Below are positions 25,805 through 34,465 of a stretch of 64,000 nucleotides of DNA, in pieces. The notes below the pieces were generated by a model that saw only the letters and a program-made list of their open reading frames with translations, was not told the DNA's origin and did not search any database. Position 1 is the first letter of the stretch. Each line of letters starts with the position of its first letter. The stretch covers positions 92,805-156,804 of the forward strand of contig NZ_WMBB01000017.1 in the NCBI RefSeq assembly GCF_009708175.1, in the 5' to 3' direction. The translations under genes were made by a program, and so were the position numbers. This stretch comes from Nocardia aurantiaca. GTDB lineage: Bacteria > Actinomycetota > Actinomycetes > Mycobacteriales > Mycobacteriaceae.

Positions 25805-26209
25805 AAGCGGGAATGTAACCAGCCCTGCCGACAAGCTGCATACTGTGTACTCATCTGCCGCATACCGGGGGTAACGGTAAGGATCGTGTCACCAGGTACA
25901 TGACCAGTCGAAGGCCTGCGCCGTGGCTGTGACCGTCTGCTGAATAGGGTCTGTTATGTCTGTGCCAGCTCACGGTGCGGGTGTGCACACCTTTCCCCGG
26001 CTCTTCGCGCTCCGAGCGACTCCGCCGAGGAAGCCGCGGCTGGACTCGACTTCCAGTGAACAGGCGCAATGCGGTGGACGCTCACGCTGGGCCGAGTTCC
26101 GACATGTCCAGGACTGCCTCGGCCTGGATCGAATCCAGACATCGCTGGGCAATGCGCCCCGCATGTTGATTCGCGGGAGGCGTGGGAGCGGATGGAAAGC
26201 ATACTGCGG
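25805..26209. other. Intergenic, no gene assigned
   Basis: About 400 bases. A plus-strand frame from 26190 (MESILRLRLPILDDMDLLVL and on) has plausible protein texture but runs into the MarR gene on the other strand and is not recognised. It also carries a short match to the dispersed repeat (CTGCCGCATACCGG near 25855). Confidence 0.4.
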
Positions 26210-26758
26210 CTACGGCTTCCGATCCTCGACGATATGGACCTGCTGGTTCTGAAGACCGTCACCTCCGACGCCGCGATCATCGTCACCGGCCACCGACACA
26301 GCACCCTGCGCAAGTACGCCGGGGTGATCACCACCATGGGCGCTGAGATATACGGTGAGCCTGTCCAGCAGGGGGATGCAGTCGCGAATCCGCTCTTGCT
26401 CGCCGACGGTGAGCGCGCCGCGGATGGCGTCGCCCAGCGACGACGCGCGCACAGCGCGCTCCTGCGACAGGCGGGTAACTCCGTCGTCGGTGATGGACAG
26501 CAACCGCTTTCGGCGATCCACGGGATGCGGTTCGGTACGCACCAGGCCGAGGTCGAGTAGTTCCTTGACCGACTTGGCGGCCGACTGGTGGGTCACCGTG
26601 CGGCGGTGCGCCAACTCGGCGATGGTTTGCGGTCCGTCTCGGTCGAGATATCCCAGAATGGCCGCGTGGCCGGGCGGCATGGCGTCGGCGACCCGGACGA
26701 CACGAACCAGCGAGCCGATCGCCTGTCTCAAGTCTTCGGCCAGGGTGTCGTTCACCAC
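26210..26758 (-). CDS. MarR family regulator of the MBL/FAH operon
   Basis: 182 residues, longer than the usual 140-160. The winged HTH has TIAELAHRRTVTHQSAAKSVKELLDLGLVRTEPHPVDRRKRLLSIT at about 45-90. MarR-like sequence ends near residue 140 (LDRLTVYLSA); the last 42 residues are Gly/Asp-rich and unlike the family, suggesting the 3' end was altered by recombination. GTG start at 26758. Divergent from the metallo-hydrolase; palindromes lie between them. Confidence 0.88.
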   Translation of the reverse strand: MVNDTLAEDLRQAIGSLVRVVRVADAMPPGHAAILGYLDRDGPQTIAELAHRRTVTHQSAAKSVKELLDLGLVRTEPHPVDRRKRLLSITDDGVTRLSQERAVRASSLGDAIRGALTVGEQERIRDCIPLLDRLTVYLSAHGGDHPGVLAQGAVSVAGDDDRGVGGDGLQNQQVHIVEDRKP

Positions 26759-26784
26759 CCCATACTAGCCGAATCGTGGAACTT

Positions 26785-26796
26785 AACTGTACAGTT
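26785..26796. promoter_or_regulatory. MarR operator between divergent genes
   Basis: Perfect 12-base palindrome AACTGTACAGTT, followed by a near-copy (GGTTGTACAATT at 26798-26809) and a half-site TTGGTTGTAAG. Located between the MarR and MBL-hydrolase starts. Confidence 0.72.
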
Positions 26797-26843
26797 TGGT
26801 TGTACAATTTGGTTGTAAGTATCCGTTACGGGAGAGGGCCCTC

Positions 26844-27485
26844 ATGCAGCTCACCAAGTTCGGCCATGCCTGTGTCCGTGTCGAGATCGATGGCCGGCGG
26901 CTGGTGGTCGATCCAGGCGGTCTCACCGATCCGCGTGCCCTCGACGGTGTCGATGCGGTGTTGGTGACCCATGAGCACTTCGACCATTTCTCCGAAGAGG
27001 CGCTGCGCAGGGCGGCGGAAGCTGATCCGGCGCTGCGGATCTGGACCAACACCGCGGTGGCCCGCAAGCTGGACGGTTTGCAACAGCGCGTCGACGCGGT
27101 CGGTGCCGGTGAGGTGTTCACCGCGGCCGGATTCGAGGTGCGGGTGTTCGGGACGTGGCACGAGGTCATCCACCCTGACATTCCCCGGGTCGGCAACATC
27201 GGGTTCCTCATCGACGGCACCTTGTTCCATCCCGGCGATGCACTCACCGTGCCCGACGTCGCCGTCGACACGCTGCTGCTGCCGGTGCACGGCCCGTGGT
27301 CGACGACCGGTCAGCTGATCGACTATGTGCGAGAAGTGGCTCCCAGCCGCGCCTACGCCGTACACGACGGTGCCCTCAACGACATCGGCATCGCGATGGT
27401 CGGCGGACTGCTCGGCGACAACGGGCCCGGCACCGGTGCCCCGTACCATCGGCTCGCGGCAGGGGAATCGGTCGAGATCGGATGA
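26844..27485 (+). CDS. MBL-fold metallo-hydrolase (L-ascorbate-lactonase-like)
   Basis: 213 residues. Metal ligands: TKFGHACVRVEIDG, THEHFDHFSEEA (HxHxDH), FHPGDALTVP and PVHGPWSTTG with a terminal histidine in YAVHDGALN. The small size and layout fit the UlaG/UPF0173 group of the metallo-beta-lactamase superfamily. ATG 26844 preferred. Its stop overlaps the FAH-family gene (ATGA at 27482). Confidence 0.9.
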   Translation: MQLTKFGHACVRVEIDGRRLVVDPGGLTDPRALDGVDAVLVTHEHFDHFSEEALRRAAEADPALRIWTNTAVARKLDGLQQRVDAVGAGEVFTAAGFEVRVFGTWHEVIHPDIPRVGNIGFLIDGTLFHPGDALTVPDVAVDTLLLPVHGPWSTTGQLIDYVREVAPSRAYAVHDGALNDIGIAMVGGLLGDNGPGTGAPYHRLAAGESVEIG

Positions 27486-28381
27486 GATACACCACGATCC
27501 GGCACGACGGTGCCGTGGCCGCCGCTCGCGTCGAGGGTGATCGGCTGATCGTCGTCGACGCCCCCGATGCCGTGGCCGCGATGAGAGGCCGGGGCGCCGT
27601 CCGGGATCTGGCCGAACTCGATGCCGGCGCGGTCGAATACCTGCCGGTGTCCCCGGAGCCTGCCCACATACTGTGTGTCGGGTTGAACTACCGCGGTCAC
27701 ATTCGCGAGCTGGGCCGGCCCGAACCGGTCTACCCGGCCCTGTTCGCGAAGTTCGCCTCGACCCTGCTCGGCCCCACGCAGCCGCTGGTACTTCCGGCGG
27801 TCAGTGATCGAGTCGATTGGGAGGCCGAGCTGGCCGTCGTGATCGGCCGTCCCGCTTACCGGATCGATTCCACGCAGGCGCGGGCGGTGATCGCCGGATA
27901 CACCGTCGCCAACGACATTTCGATGCGCGACTGGCAACACCGCACCAGCGAAGCGTTGCAGGGTAAGGCATTCGACCACTCGACCCCGCTCGGGCCGGTC
28001 CTGGTCGGTCCCGACGAACTCGACGATGCCCGGAACCTGGCGGTCACCTGCGAGATAGACGGCCACCTGTTGCAAACCGGCACTACCGCCGACCTGCTGT
28101 TCTCGCCTGCGGATCTCGTCGCCTACATCAGTGGATTCCTGACCCTGTTGCCCGGCGACGTGATCCTCACCGGCACACCCAGCGGAGTCGGCGAGACCAC
28201 CGGCCTCTACCTGCGCGCGGGGCAACTTGTCTCCACCACGATCGAGGGCATCGGCACCTGCGCCAACCGGGTCGTCGCGGAACGAACAGGGCCCGGTGAG
28301 GTCGTCGGCCCACCCCACCCGTACACCGGTCTCGAATCGCAAAGTCAGAATCCCGCCAGCGTGGAGAACCAGTCGCTGTGA
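27482..28381 (+). CDS. Fumarylacetoacetate hydrolase family protein
   Basis: 299 residues, C-C bond hydrolase or decarboxylase/isomerase family used in aromatic meta-cleavage pathways. Seen: CVGLNYRGHIRELGRP, DWEAELAVVIGRPAY with metal-binding acidic residues, GYTVANDISMRDWQ, KAFDHSTPLGPVLV and GDVILTGTPSGVGETTG. Complete. Middle gene of a three-gene operon. Confidence 0.94.
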   Translation: MRYTTIRHDGAVAAARVEGDRLIVVDAPDAVAAMRGRGAVRDLAELDAGAVEYLPVSPEPAHILCVGLNYRGHIRELGRPEPVYPALFAKFASTLLGPTQPLVLPAVSDRVDWEAELAVVIGRPAYRIDSTQARAVIAGYTVANDISMRDWQHRTSEALQGKAFDHSTPLGPVLVGPDELDDARNLAVTCEIDGHLLQTGTTADLLFSPADLVAYISGFLTLLPGDVILTGTPSGVGETTGLYLRAGQLVSTTIEGIGTCANRVVAERTGPGEVVGPPHPYTGLESQSQNPASVENQSL

Positions 28382-28392
28382 GGGTTGGGAGA

Positions 28393-28803
28393 ATGACAGT
28401 CGATGTGATGACCACTCTGCGGGCCTTCTACGCGGCCGAGGCCGCATACCTCACCGAGGGCGCCGAGTTCGAGCAGATGGCCGCGCACTTGGCCTCGGAC
28501 GTCGTTATGCACCAGGCGTCCAGCCTGCCCTACGGCGGCGAATGGCGTGGGCATGAGGGCTTCCGGAAGTTCATTGCCGCCATGGGCGAGAACTGGGACG
28601 GTCTGTGGTTCGACGAGCAGCAGTTCCTCAGTGACCAGAATCGGGTCGTGGTCTACAGCCGCGGCCGACTGCGCGCACGACGCACCGGCCGAACATTGAA
28701 AACGTCACTACTGCAATGGATCAGCTTTCGAGACGGCTTGATCACCGAGTTTCGCCCGTACTACCACGACACCTCTGCGGTGCTGGCAACACTGACCGAG
28801 TGA
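28393..28803 (+). CDS. SnoaL/NTF2-like protein
   Basis: 136 residues, cone-shaped alpha+beta barrel of the nuclear-transport-factor-2 type, common as a small isomerase, cyclase or hydratase in catabolic operons. Seen: LRAFYAAEAAYLTEGAEFEQMAAHLASD, HQASSLPYGGEWRGHEGFRKFIAAM and ITEFRPYYHDTSAVL. ATG 28393 has AGGG 8 bases upstream; a GTG at 28378 overlapping the previous stop is the alternative. Confidence 0.88.
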   Translation: MTVDVMTTLRAFYAAEAAYLTEGAEFEQMAAHLASDVVMHQASSLPYGGEWRGHEGFRKFIAAMGENWDGLWFDEQQFLSDQNRVVVYSRGRLRARRTGRTLKTSLLQWISFRDGLITEFRPYYHDTSAVLATLTE

Positions 28804-28815
28804 TCGAATCCTAGA

Positions 28816-28846
28816 TCCTGCACGAAATCCGCTACTGCCGCTACCC
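28816..28846. repeat. Possible partial copy of the dispersed repeat
   Basis: GAAATCCGCTACTGCCGC resembles the second box of repeat copy 1. It lies just after the SnoaL gene. Confidence 0.4.
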
Positions 28847-28997
28847 GCGCGCTGTGCCCCCCTGCAGGGCAGTTGGTTCTCGGTCGATCTGAGCGGTGTC
28901 GGCGGCTGGATCGTCGCGGCCCGCCTTCGGGCCGGCCAATCGCTGACCATGGCATCCTGCGGGGCGGGTGGCGGGTGTGCCCGTAGGCTGGGGCGGC

Positions 28998-29912
28998 ATG
29001 ACGCTCGACCAGGTCGTGGCCGAACTCTACGGGCTCCAGCCCGCCGAGTTCGTGGCCGCCCGCACCGAGCGGGTGCGGCAGGCCCGCGACGCCGGGGACA
29101 AGGCCCTGGCCGCCGCCATCGGCAAGCTCCGGCGGCCGACGGTCGCCGCGTGGGCGCTGAATCTGCTGTCTCGTGAGGCGAGCGATGATGTCCGCGCACT
29201 GCTGGAGGTGGGCGAAGCCCTGCGCGATGCCCAGCGCCGACTGTCGGCCGAGCAGCTGCGCGCCCTCACCACGCAGCGGCAGAAAGCGGTCAACGCCGTC
29301 ACCCGCAAGGCCGCCGAGTTGGCCGCGGGCCGGGGCCAGCGCCTAACCGAACCCGTCCTGCGCGATATCGGCGCGAGCCTGCAGGCGGCCCTGGCGGATC
29401 AGTCGGTCGCCGAGGGGCTGCGCGCCGGAACCCTCACCGCCGCGGCCACTTACGAGGGATTCGGCCCCGCCGTGGTGACCGCGGTTCCCGGCGATGGGCA
29501 CCGCAGCTTCGGGACGCGCTCGACGACAGCCGATTCCACCGAGGATCGCGCTGAGAAGTCGGCCGCGCGGACTCGTCGGCGAGCTGATCCCACGGGTGCC
29601 GGCGGGCCAGCCCCCGATCCGCAGGCCGACGTGCGGCGCGAGCTCGAGGAGATGCTCGCCGAGGTCGAATCCGCCCGCGCCGCTGTGACTTCCGCCCGAT
29701 CCGACCACGACACTGCGGCCGCCGATCTCGCTGATCTCGACGACCGCATCGAAGCCCTGCGTGCCGAGCTGACCGAAGCCGAGCACCACCACCGATTCAC
29801 GGCCGCCACCGAGCGTTCGGCTCGCGAGGCCCTGCAGCGTGCGCAGAAACACCTGGACGGTGTCGAACGCCGCGTCGAACGTGCCCGGAAGCGATTGACT
29901 CCCGGCGTCTGA
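28998..29912 (+). CDS. Hypothetical coiled-coil protein, 304 residues
   Basis: Actinobacterial conserved protein of unknown role. N-terminal domain (about 1-140): FVAARTERVRQARDAGDKALAAAIGKLRRPTVAAWALNLL; a flexible middle (about 150-200) rich in Arg/Thr/Ala; C-terminal coiled coil (about 210-300) in heptads such as LDDRIEALRAELTEAEHHHRF. No signal peptide or membrane segment. The fold may be structural or nucleoid-associated; not established. Confidence 0.8.
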   Translation: MTLDQVVAELYGLQPAEFVAARTERVRQARDAGDKALAAAIGKLRRPTVAAWALNLLSREASDDVRALLEVGEALRDAQRRLSAEQLRALTTQRQKAVNAVTRKAAELAAGRGQRLTEPVLRDIGASLQAALADQSVAEGLRAGTLTAAATYEGFGPAVVTAVPGDGHRSFGTRSTTADSTEDRAEKSAARTRRRADPTGAGGPAPDPQADVRRELEEMLAEVESARAAVTSARSDHDTAAADLADLDDRIEALRAELTEAEHHHRFTAATERSAREALQRAQKHLDGVERRVERARKRLTPGV

Positions 29913-30275
29913 GCGGACCCACGCCGCATCGGGCGCGGCAGCGGTCAGCGCGCGCATTCCGTTGAGCATGAACCGCGGTGACCGCGGCCCGGCCGGCCTG
30001 CTCGCCGAGCAGGGACAGGGCCCCTCCGGAACGCACATCTACTTCGATGACTCGGTCACAGCAGGGTTGTGGCTCAAGTCCGGATGTCGGGAAACGTGTT
30101 CGCGGCGGGCTGGCCGGACTGCATGTTGGGCTGTCGTTCTGGGGTAGACCCCAACCCGACATATCGGATCCCCGCGGGAGTCGGAATAGAATCCGTATCG
30201 ACTTTTTCCGACACTTGTCGGTGTCAGTTCTCAGACTCCAGCCCGGCACATTCCCACGCGCAGAAGGGATTCCGG
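29913..30275. other. Region upstream of truncated recombinase, with res-like dyads
   Basis: No gene. Near 30180-30221 GTCGGA...TCCGAC and CCGACA-CT-TGTCGG (30208-30221) form overlapping dyads with the same TGTCGG core as the site before the intact recombinase (10685-10710). Confidence 0.5.
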
Positions 30276-30668
30276 GTGGCGCACGGTCAGCGAATCGGCT
30301 ACATCAGGGTCAGCACCGACGACCAGAACACCGAGCGGCAACTCGACGGCGTACCCGTCGACAAGACCTTCACCGACAAGGCCTCCGGCAAGGACCGCGA
30401 GCGCCCGCAGCTGACGGCCTTGCTGGACTACGTCCGCGACGGCGACACCGTGGTCGTGCATTCCATGGACCGGCTCGCCCGCAGCCTCGACGACCTGCGC
30501 CAGCTGGTGCGCGGCCTGACCGAACAACAGATCAAGGTCGAGTTCGTCAAAGAGGGCCTCACCTTCATCGGCGACGACACCCCGATGGCCAACCTGCTGC
30601 TGACCATGATGGGCGCGGTCGCCGAATTCGAACGTGCCCTTCTTGGGACATTGCACCCCAGTACGTAG
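30276..30668 (+). pseudogene. Truncated serine recombinase, N-terminal part
   Basis: Starts GTG (VAHGQRIGYIRVSTDDQNTERQLDG, catalytic serine present), continues through HSMDRLARSLDDLRQLVRG and MANLLLTMMGAVAEFERALL, then departs from homology (GTLHPST, stop). Helix E is cut and the HTH is absent. A matching resolvase HTH remnant occurs on the same strand at 33405-33476, so the gene was probably split. Confidence 0.85.
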
Positions 30669-30712
30669 TTGAAATCCGTTCTGGCCTACCGGCTCCCCAC
30701 CATCGCGACCGC

Positions 30713-30970
30713 TTGTGCACGGCCATCCTGTACGGAATCGGGGTCGCCACCGCCGCTCCGTTCACCCTCGATCCGGTGGCCACGTCAAACGCTTCGGGCT
30801 CGGGCTCCGTCACATCCGGTTCAGCGATGCAGACTCTCGATGCGAATGCGAACACAGGCTCCAGTTCGGCCAGGCTGCTGTGGAGCCAGTTCTACTGTCA
30901 ACGATCCGGTGGCATCTGGCACCCGGAAGCCGGTTACTGTGCAGATAACGACGTCTCCAGTGTGAGCTAG
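30713..30970 (+). CDS. Small secreted protein, probably 5'-truncated
   Basis: 84 or 85 residues from a possible TTG at 30713. ILYGIGVATAAPFTL looks like a signal-peptide core and cleavage region, followed by a Ser/Gly/Asn-rich mature part and LLWSQFYCQRSGGIWHPEAGYC with two cysteines. No methionine start in frame near the signal; the joined upstream DNA is recombinase-derived, so the true start may be lost. Function unknown. Confidence 0.4.
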   Translation: MCTAILYGIGVATAAPFTLDPVATSNASGSGSVTSGSAMQTLDANANTGSSSARLLWSQFYCQRSGGIWHPEAGYCADNDVSSVS

Positions 30971-31076
30971 CTCGGACCGAAGACCTCCTTCGGGTACAAC
31001 ACGCGCAGTGTCGGGGTGGTCGCTGCCGAGCACCCGCTCGGCTCGGCGAGGGTCCGCTGACACGCCGCCATTCGAA

Positions 31077-31433
31077 TCACCGACGCGGCCTGAGCGCGAT
31101 CCGCGCGACACGCCGCCACCAGGCCCCGGCATTGCGTTTCTCTCCACCCGCCCGAGGCCGGATTTCCAGATTGTGCACGGCGTCGGGGTCGGCCAGGTCA
31201 CCCCGGCGCTTCAGTAGGACACCAAGGTTGAACATCGCGCTGGTGTGGCCGGCCTCGCGGCGCCGGCACCAGGTATCGGCGTCGGCGATATCGCCCCGGG
31301 CGAAACCCAATCGCGTATCGGCCCGCCGCCGGGCGGCGATGAGCCTGCGGTCCTCGTCATCCAGATGGCAGTAGCGCTCCAGATCCGCCCGAGACAACAC
31401 CGGAACCCGGCCGTAGCTGTCCTTGTCGATCAC
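31077..31433 (-). pseudogene. Chimeric fragment: Tn3 transposase N-terminus joined to TPR/Sel1-like piece
   Basis: VPVLSRADLERYCHLDDEDRRLIAARRRADTRLGFA matches the N-terminal domain (DUF4158) of Tn3-family transposases, which are normally about 950-1000 residues. After about residue 45 it switches to DTWCRRREAGHTSAMFNLGVLLKRRGDL, a tetratricopeptide/Sel1-like repeat, and ends soon after. Neither part is complete. Confidence 0.75.
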
Positions 31434-31515
31434 CGCGACATGAAATCACCTACAGCCCAACACCGCTCGCCGAGTGCGGATACGCTTTTCGGGGCTGTGG
31501 CAGTACGGTCGGAGT

Positions 31516-32301
31516 GTGATCGATGAGCGCAGACCGCTGCTGTTCCTGACTTGGGTTGCGGTGTCGTCGATCCCGTTCTTCGTGTTGGGCGCGGTCACCG
31601 GCGGAGTACGGATGGGTGCACTGCGGCTGCCTGCGAGCGCGGTCATGTTCGTGGTTCCGGTTGCCGTTGCGGTGGCACTGACCTGGCGGTATTCCGGTGC
31701 TGCGGCGGTGCCGGGGCTGCTGCGGCGGGCCGTGGACCGTCCCGCTGCCGCGCTGCGCTGGTATGTGCTTGCTGTGTTGCTGCCGGTGGCGCTGGCGGTG
31801 GGGTCCGCGGCGGCCGTGTGCTGGACGGGGCAGGCCGGATGGCGGCTGCCGCTGTCTCCGGCCGCCGCTCCGGGGCTGGTGCTGATTTTCCTCATCGCGG
31901 CGACCTGCGAGGAGCTGGGCTGGACCGGATATGCCATCGAGCCGTTACGGCAGCGCTTCGGCATGTTGCCGGCCGCGTTCGGCCTGGGTGTCTATTGGGC
32001 GGTCTGGCATGTGATTCCGTTGTTCGAGGCGGGACATCCGATGGGTTGGATCGCCGGATGGTTCCTCGGTACGGTCGCCACTCGGGTGCTGATCGTGTGG
32101 CTGCACGATCGCACCGGGCATGGAGTGAGTGCGGCGATCCTGATGCACGCCTCGATCAATGTCACCGCCGCCTACACCCCGGGGCTGGACCGGCCGATCA
32201 GCGCGCTCGCCACCGGCGTCCTCACGGCCGCGCTCACCGCCGGTCTGATGTGGGGCGGCAAGTCGCGGACTCCGCGGGCAGTCGACGCGTCGTCGCACTG
32301 A
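31516..32301 (+). CDS. CPBP family intramembrane metalloprotease
   Basis: 261 residues, about 7 membrane helices. Conserved motifs: CEELGWTGYAIEPL (EE motif, metal/catalytic), YWAVWHVIPLF (HxxxF-type) and HASINVTAAY. GTG 31516 (VIDERRPLL) begins just before the first helix. The family includes Rce1-like prenyl-protein proteases and bacteriocin self-immunity (Abi) proteins; nothing nearby fixes its substrate. It is intact although surrounded by gene remnants. Confidence 0.9.
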   Translation: MIDERRPLLFLTWVAVSSIPFFVLGAVTGGVRMGALRLPASAVMFVVPVAVAVALTWRYSGAAAVPGLLRRAVDRPAAALRWYVLAVLLPVALAVGSAAAVCWTGQAGWRLPLSPAAAPGLVLIFLIAATCEELGWTGYAIEPLRQRFGMLPAAFGLGVYWAVWHVIPLFEAGHPMGWIAGWFLGTVATRVLIVWLHDRTGHGVSAAILMHASINVTAAYTPGLDRPISALATGVLTAALTAGLMWGGKSRTPRAVDASSH

Positions 32302-32333
32302 ATCACGGCCGCGGCCGGCGTTCCCCCCGGCCG

Positions 32334-32716
32334 TCAGCCACTCCTGCGGTCGTGATGCACCCGCGGCTTGCCGTTCACATGCTCGATGATCGCTGAGTCG
32401 CCCGAGGTGTCCTCGAACGCGAGATGGATCGTCGACACCTCGCCCTGTGCGGACACCGGGCGGACATGGACCGGGTTGGCGGCGAGGTCGCGCACCAGCT
32501 CGTCCACGCTGGTGAACTGATCCAGGAAGTACTGCATCCACAGCGGCCCCGACAGTCCGGCAGCGCCGGATCACGGGGACCCAACTGCGATTCGGCCAAC
32601 CACAGCACGTGGCCCGCCAGACCACGTTCGTTGAGCCCGTCGACGGTGGTGGGTGATGTCCTACTGGCCACCAGGCTGCCGTACTTCGCGGTCCATGTCA
32701 GCGGGTTCGGGTCGTC
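32334..32716 (-). pseudogene. Choloylglycine/penicillin V acylase-like fragment with frameshift
   Basis: Reading downward from about 32716: NPLTWTAKYGSLVASRTSPTTVDGLNERGLAGHVLWLAESQLGPRD, then a one-base loss near 32555-32565 shifts frame, and MQYFLDQFTSVDELVRDLAANP through DASGDSA-like EDTSGDSAIIEHVNGKPRVHH follows. This is the N-terminal to middle part of a linear-amide C-N hydrolase. The catalytic N-terminal Cys region and the C-terminal half are missing. Confidence 0.78.
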
Positions 32717-32720
32717 GGAC

Positions 32721-33249
32721 CCACCAGCCGACCTGCTGGCCGAACTCGGCCGCGGCGAGATCGAGCTGACCCACGAGGCGTTCCACAAGCTACCCTGGCG
32801 AGCCGCCGCAACACCTTGAGGAACTGCTGATGGCCTGCGGAACTCTACCCCCGGCCGACAAACAGATCTGTGCTTTCGAACGGTGGATGATCACGCACCT
32901 CGCTACTATCACCGACCCAGGCCACGCCCGCCTGATCAGGCGGTTCGCCGTTTGGGATGTCCAGCCACGACTGCGGGCACGAGCTGCCCGCGGCCCGCTT
33001 CCCGTCGGCAGCCGACGCGACTTCACCAATCAGATCAGCCAGGCGACGCGGTTCCTCGGCTGGCTCACAGAGCGTGACCTCAGGCTGGCCGACTGCGGCC
33101 AAGCCGCCATCGATGCCTGGCCTGTCGAACACAATGCCCACGCCCGCAGCAACATTCGAGGATTTCTGCTCTGGTGCCCCGCCAACAAACTGACCCGCCG
33201 ATTCCGGCTCCCGACCGCCGTGATCGGCCCGGCGGCGCTCCTTCAGCGT
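32721..33249 (+). pseudogene. Tyrosine recombinase/integrase-like N-terminal fragment, frameshifted
   Basis: DLLAELGRGEIELTHEAFHKLPWR then a frame change at about 32815 and LMACGTLPPADKQICAFERWMITHLATITDPGHARLIRRF, then ATRFLGWLTERDLRLADCGQAAIDAW and WCPANKLTRRFRLP. Matches the N-terminal core-binding part of actinobacterial site-specific integrases; the catalytic domain is gone. It abuts the choloylglycine hydrolase fragment at about 32720. Confidence 0.72.
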
Positions 33250-33404
33250 TGCCGTTCCGGCGACCATGGCCCTCCCCGATGGATGCGTTCGCTGAACAGA
33301 TCACCGCGCCGCTCACGGTCATTACCTCCCAAACGGAACTCATGAACCCGCGACAGTTGAATAGGCGATCTCACCAGTCACTACCCCCGTCAACGCGCCG
33401 CCGA

Positions 33405-33476
33405 CGGAGAGAAAAAGCCGCCCTCGCCAGGGAATTCGGCATCAGCCGCGAGACCGTCTACAGCTACCTCAACGCC
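33405..33476 (+). pseudogene. Serine recombinase C-terminal HTH remnant
   Basis: RREKAALAREFGISRETVYSYL is the standard resolvase C-terminal HTH, with no catalytic domain attached. Same strand as the truncated N-terminal part at 30276-30645, about 2.8 kb away. Confidence 0.72.
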
Positions 33477-33622
33477 GGGCGCGCGCTCGCCGCCGACAAG
33501 GTGCGCTGCCCGACGTCGCCATCGCGACTCCTGCGCCGGTTCCACCCGTGGTGACCCCGCCGAAGCCCTAGCGCTGATCGCTGGATTTTCGGCGAGTTCT
33601 ACCGCGACCCGACTTCGGCCGG

Positions 33623-34465
33623 TCAGCCACGGACGGGCAGGACCAGTTGCGCGCCGGTTACCGGGTGGTCGAAGACGTCGACCGGGTGCTGGTAGACACG
33701 GCTGAGCAGTTCGGGGGTGAGGATCTCGCGAGGTGGGCCGTCGGCGGCGATACGTCCAGCTTCCAGGACGGCGACGCGGTCGGCGTAAGCGGCCGCGACA
33801 CCGAGGTCGTGCAGCACGACCACGACGGCCGCACCCGCGGCGGCACGATCGCGGGCCAGTCGCAGCACCTGTTCCTGGTGGCCGAGATCGAGTGCGGCGG
33901 TGGGCTCGTCGAGCAGCAGCGTCGCGGTGTCCTGGGCCAGGACGCGGGCCAGCGCGACGCGGGCGCGTTCACCGCCGGACAACGCCGGGAAGGGGCGGGC
34001 CGCGAAGTGCTCGACGTCGGTGGCGGCCATAGCGGCCGCGATGATCGTGTGGTCCTCGTCCTGACGCGGGGTGTGCGCCCAGGGCGAGCGGCCCATGGCG
34101 ACCACTTCACGTGCGCTGAACGGGAATCCGACGGTATGCGACTGCGGCAGCACCGCGCGTCGGCGCGCCATGTCGAGGTGGGTCCAGTGGGTGAGGGCGT
34201 GCCCGTCGAGTTCGACACTGCCGCCCGAGAGTTCGAGTTCCCCGGCGAGGGCGGCCAGCAGCGTGGATTTGCCCGCGCCATTGGGTCCGACCAGGGCCAC
34301 GATCTGCCCGGCGACGACGGGGAAGTCGACGCCATCGAGGACGGTGCGATCACCGCGCGTGGCACTCACCTTGCGGGCGCGCAGGGTGACGGCGCCCGGT
34401 TCGGGTGGTTCCGGCAGGTCACGCACGCGGGTGAAGACCGTGGCCAGGTCGCGTAGGCCGCTCAT
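33623..34465 (-). CDS. hmuV: Heme ABC transporter ATP-binding protein
   Basis: 280 residues. Walker A GPNGAGKST (60-68), Q-loop LPQSH, signature LSGGERA (162-168) and Walker B LLLDEPTA (183-190), then the H-loop histidine in VVVLHDLG. FecE/HmuV type by the AMGRSPW and YQHPVDVFDHP features. Start overlaps the permease stop (ATGA at 34462-34465). Last gene of hmuTUV. Confidence 0.96.
   Translation of the reverse strand: MSGLRDLATVFTRVRDLPEPPEPGAVTLRARKVSATRGDRTVLDGVDFPVVAGQIVALVGPNGAGKSTLLAALAGELELSGGSVELDGHALTHWTHLDMARRRAVLPQSHTVGFPFSAREVVAMGRSPWAHTPRQDEDHTIIAAAMAATDVEHFAARPFPALSGGERARVALARVLAQDTATLLLDEPTAALDLGHQEQVLRLARDRAAAGAAVVVVLHDLGVAAAYADRVAVLEAGRIAADGPPREILTPELLSRVYQHPVDVFDHPVTGAQLVLPVRG

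Noticed and set aside
30069..30275. Upstream extension of the truncated recombinase gene
   Set aside because: Recombinase homology begins at the GTG at 30276, and the upstream part contains the res-like dyads.
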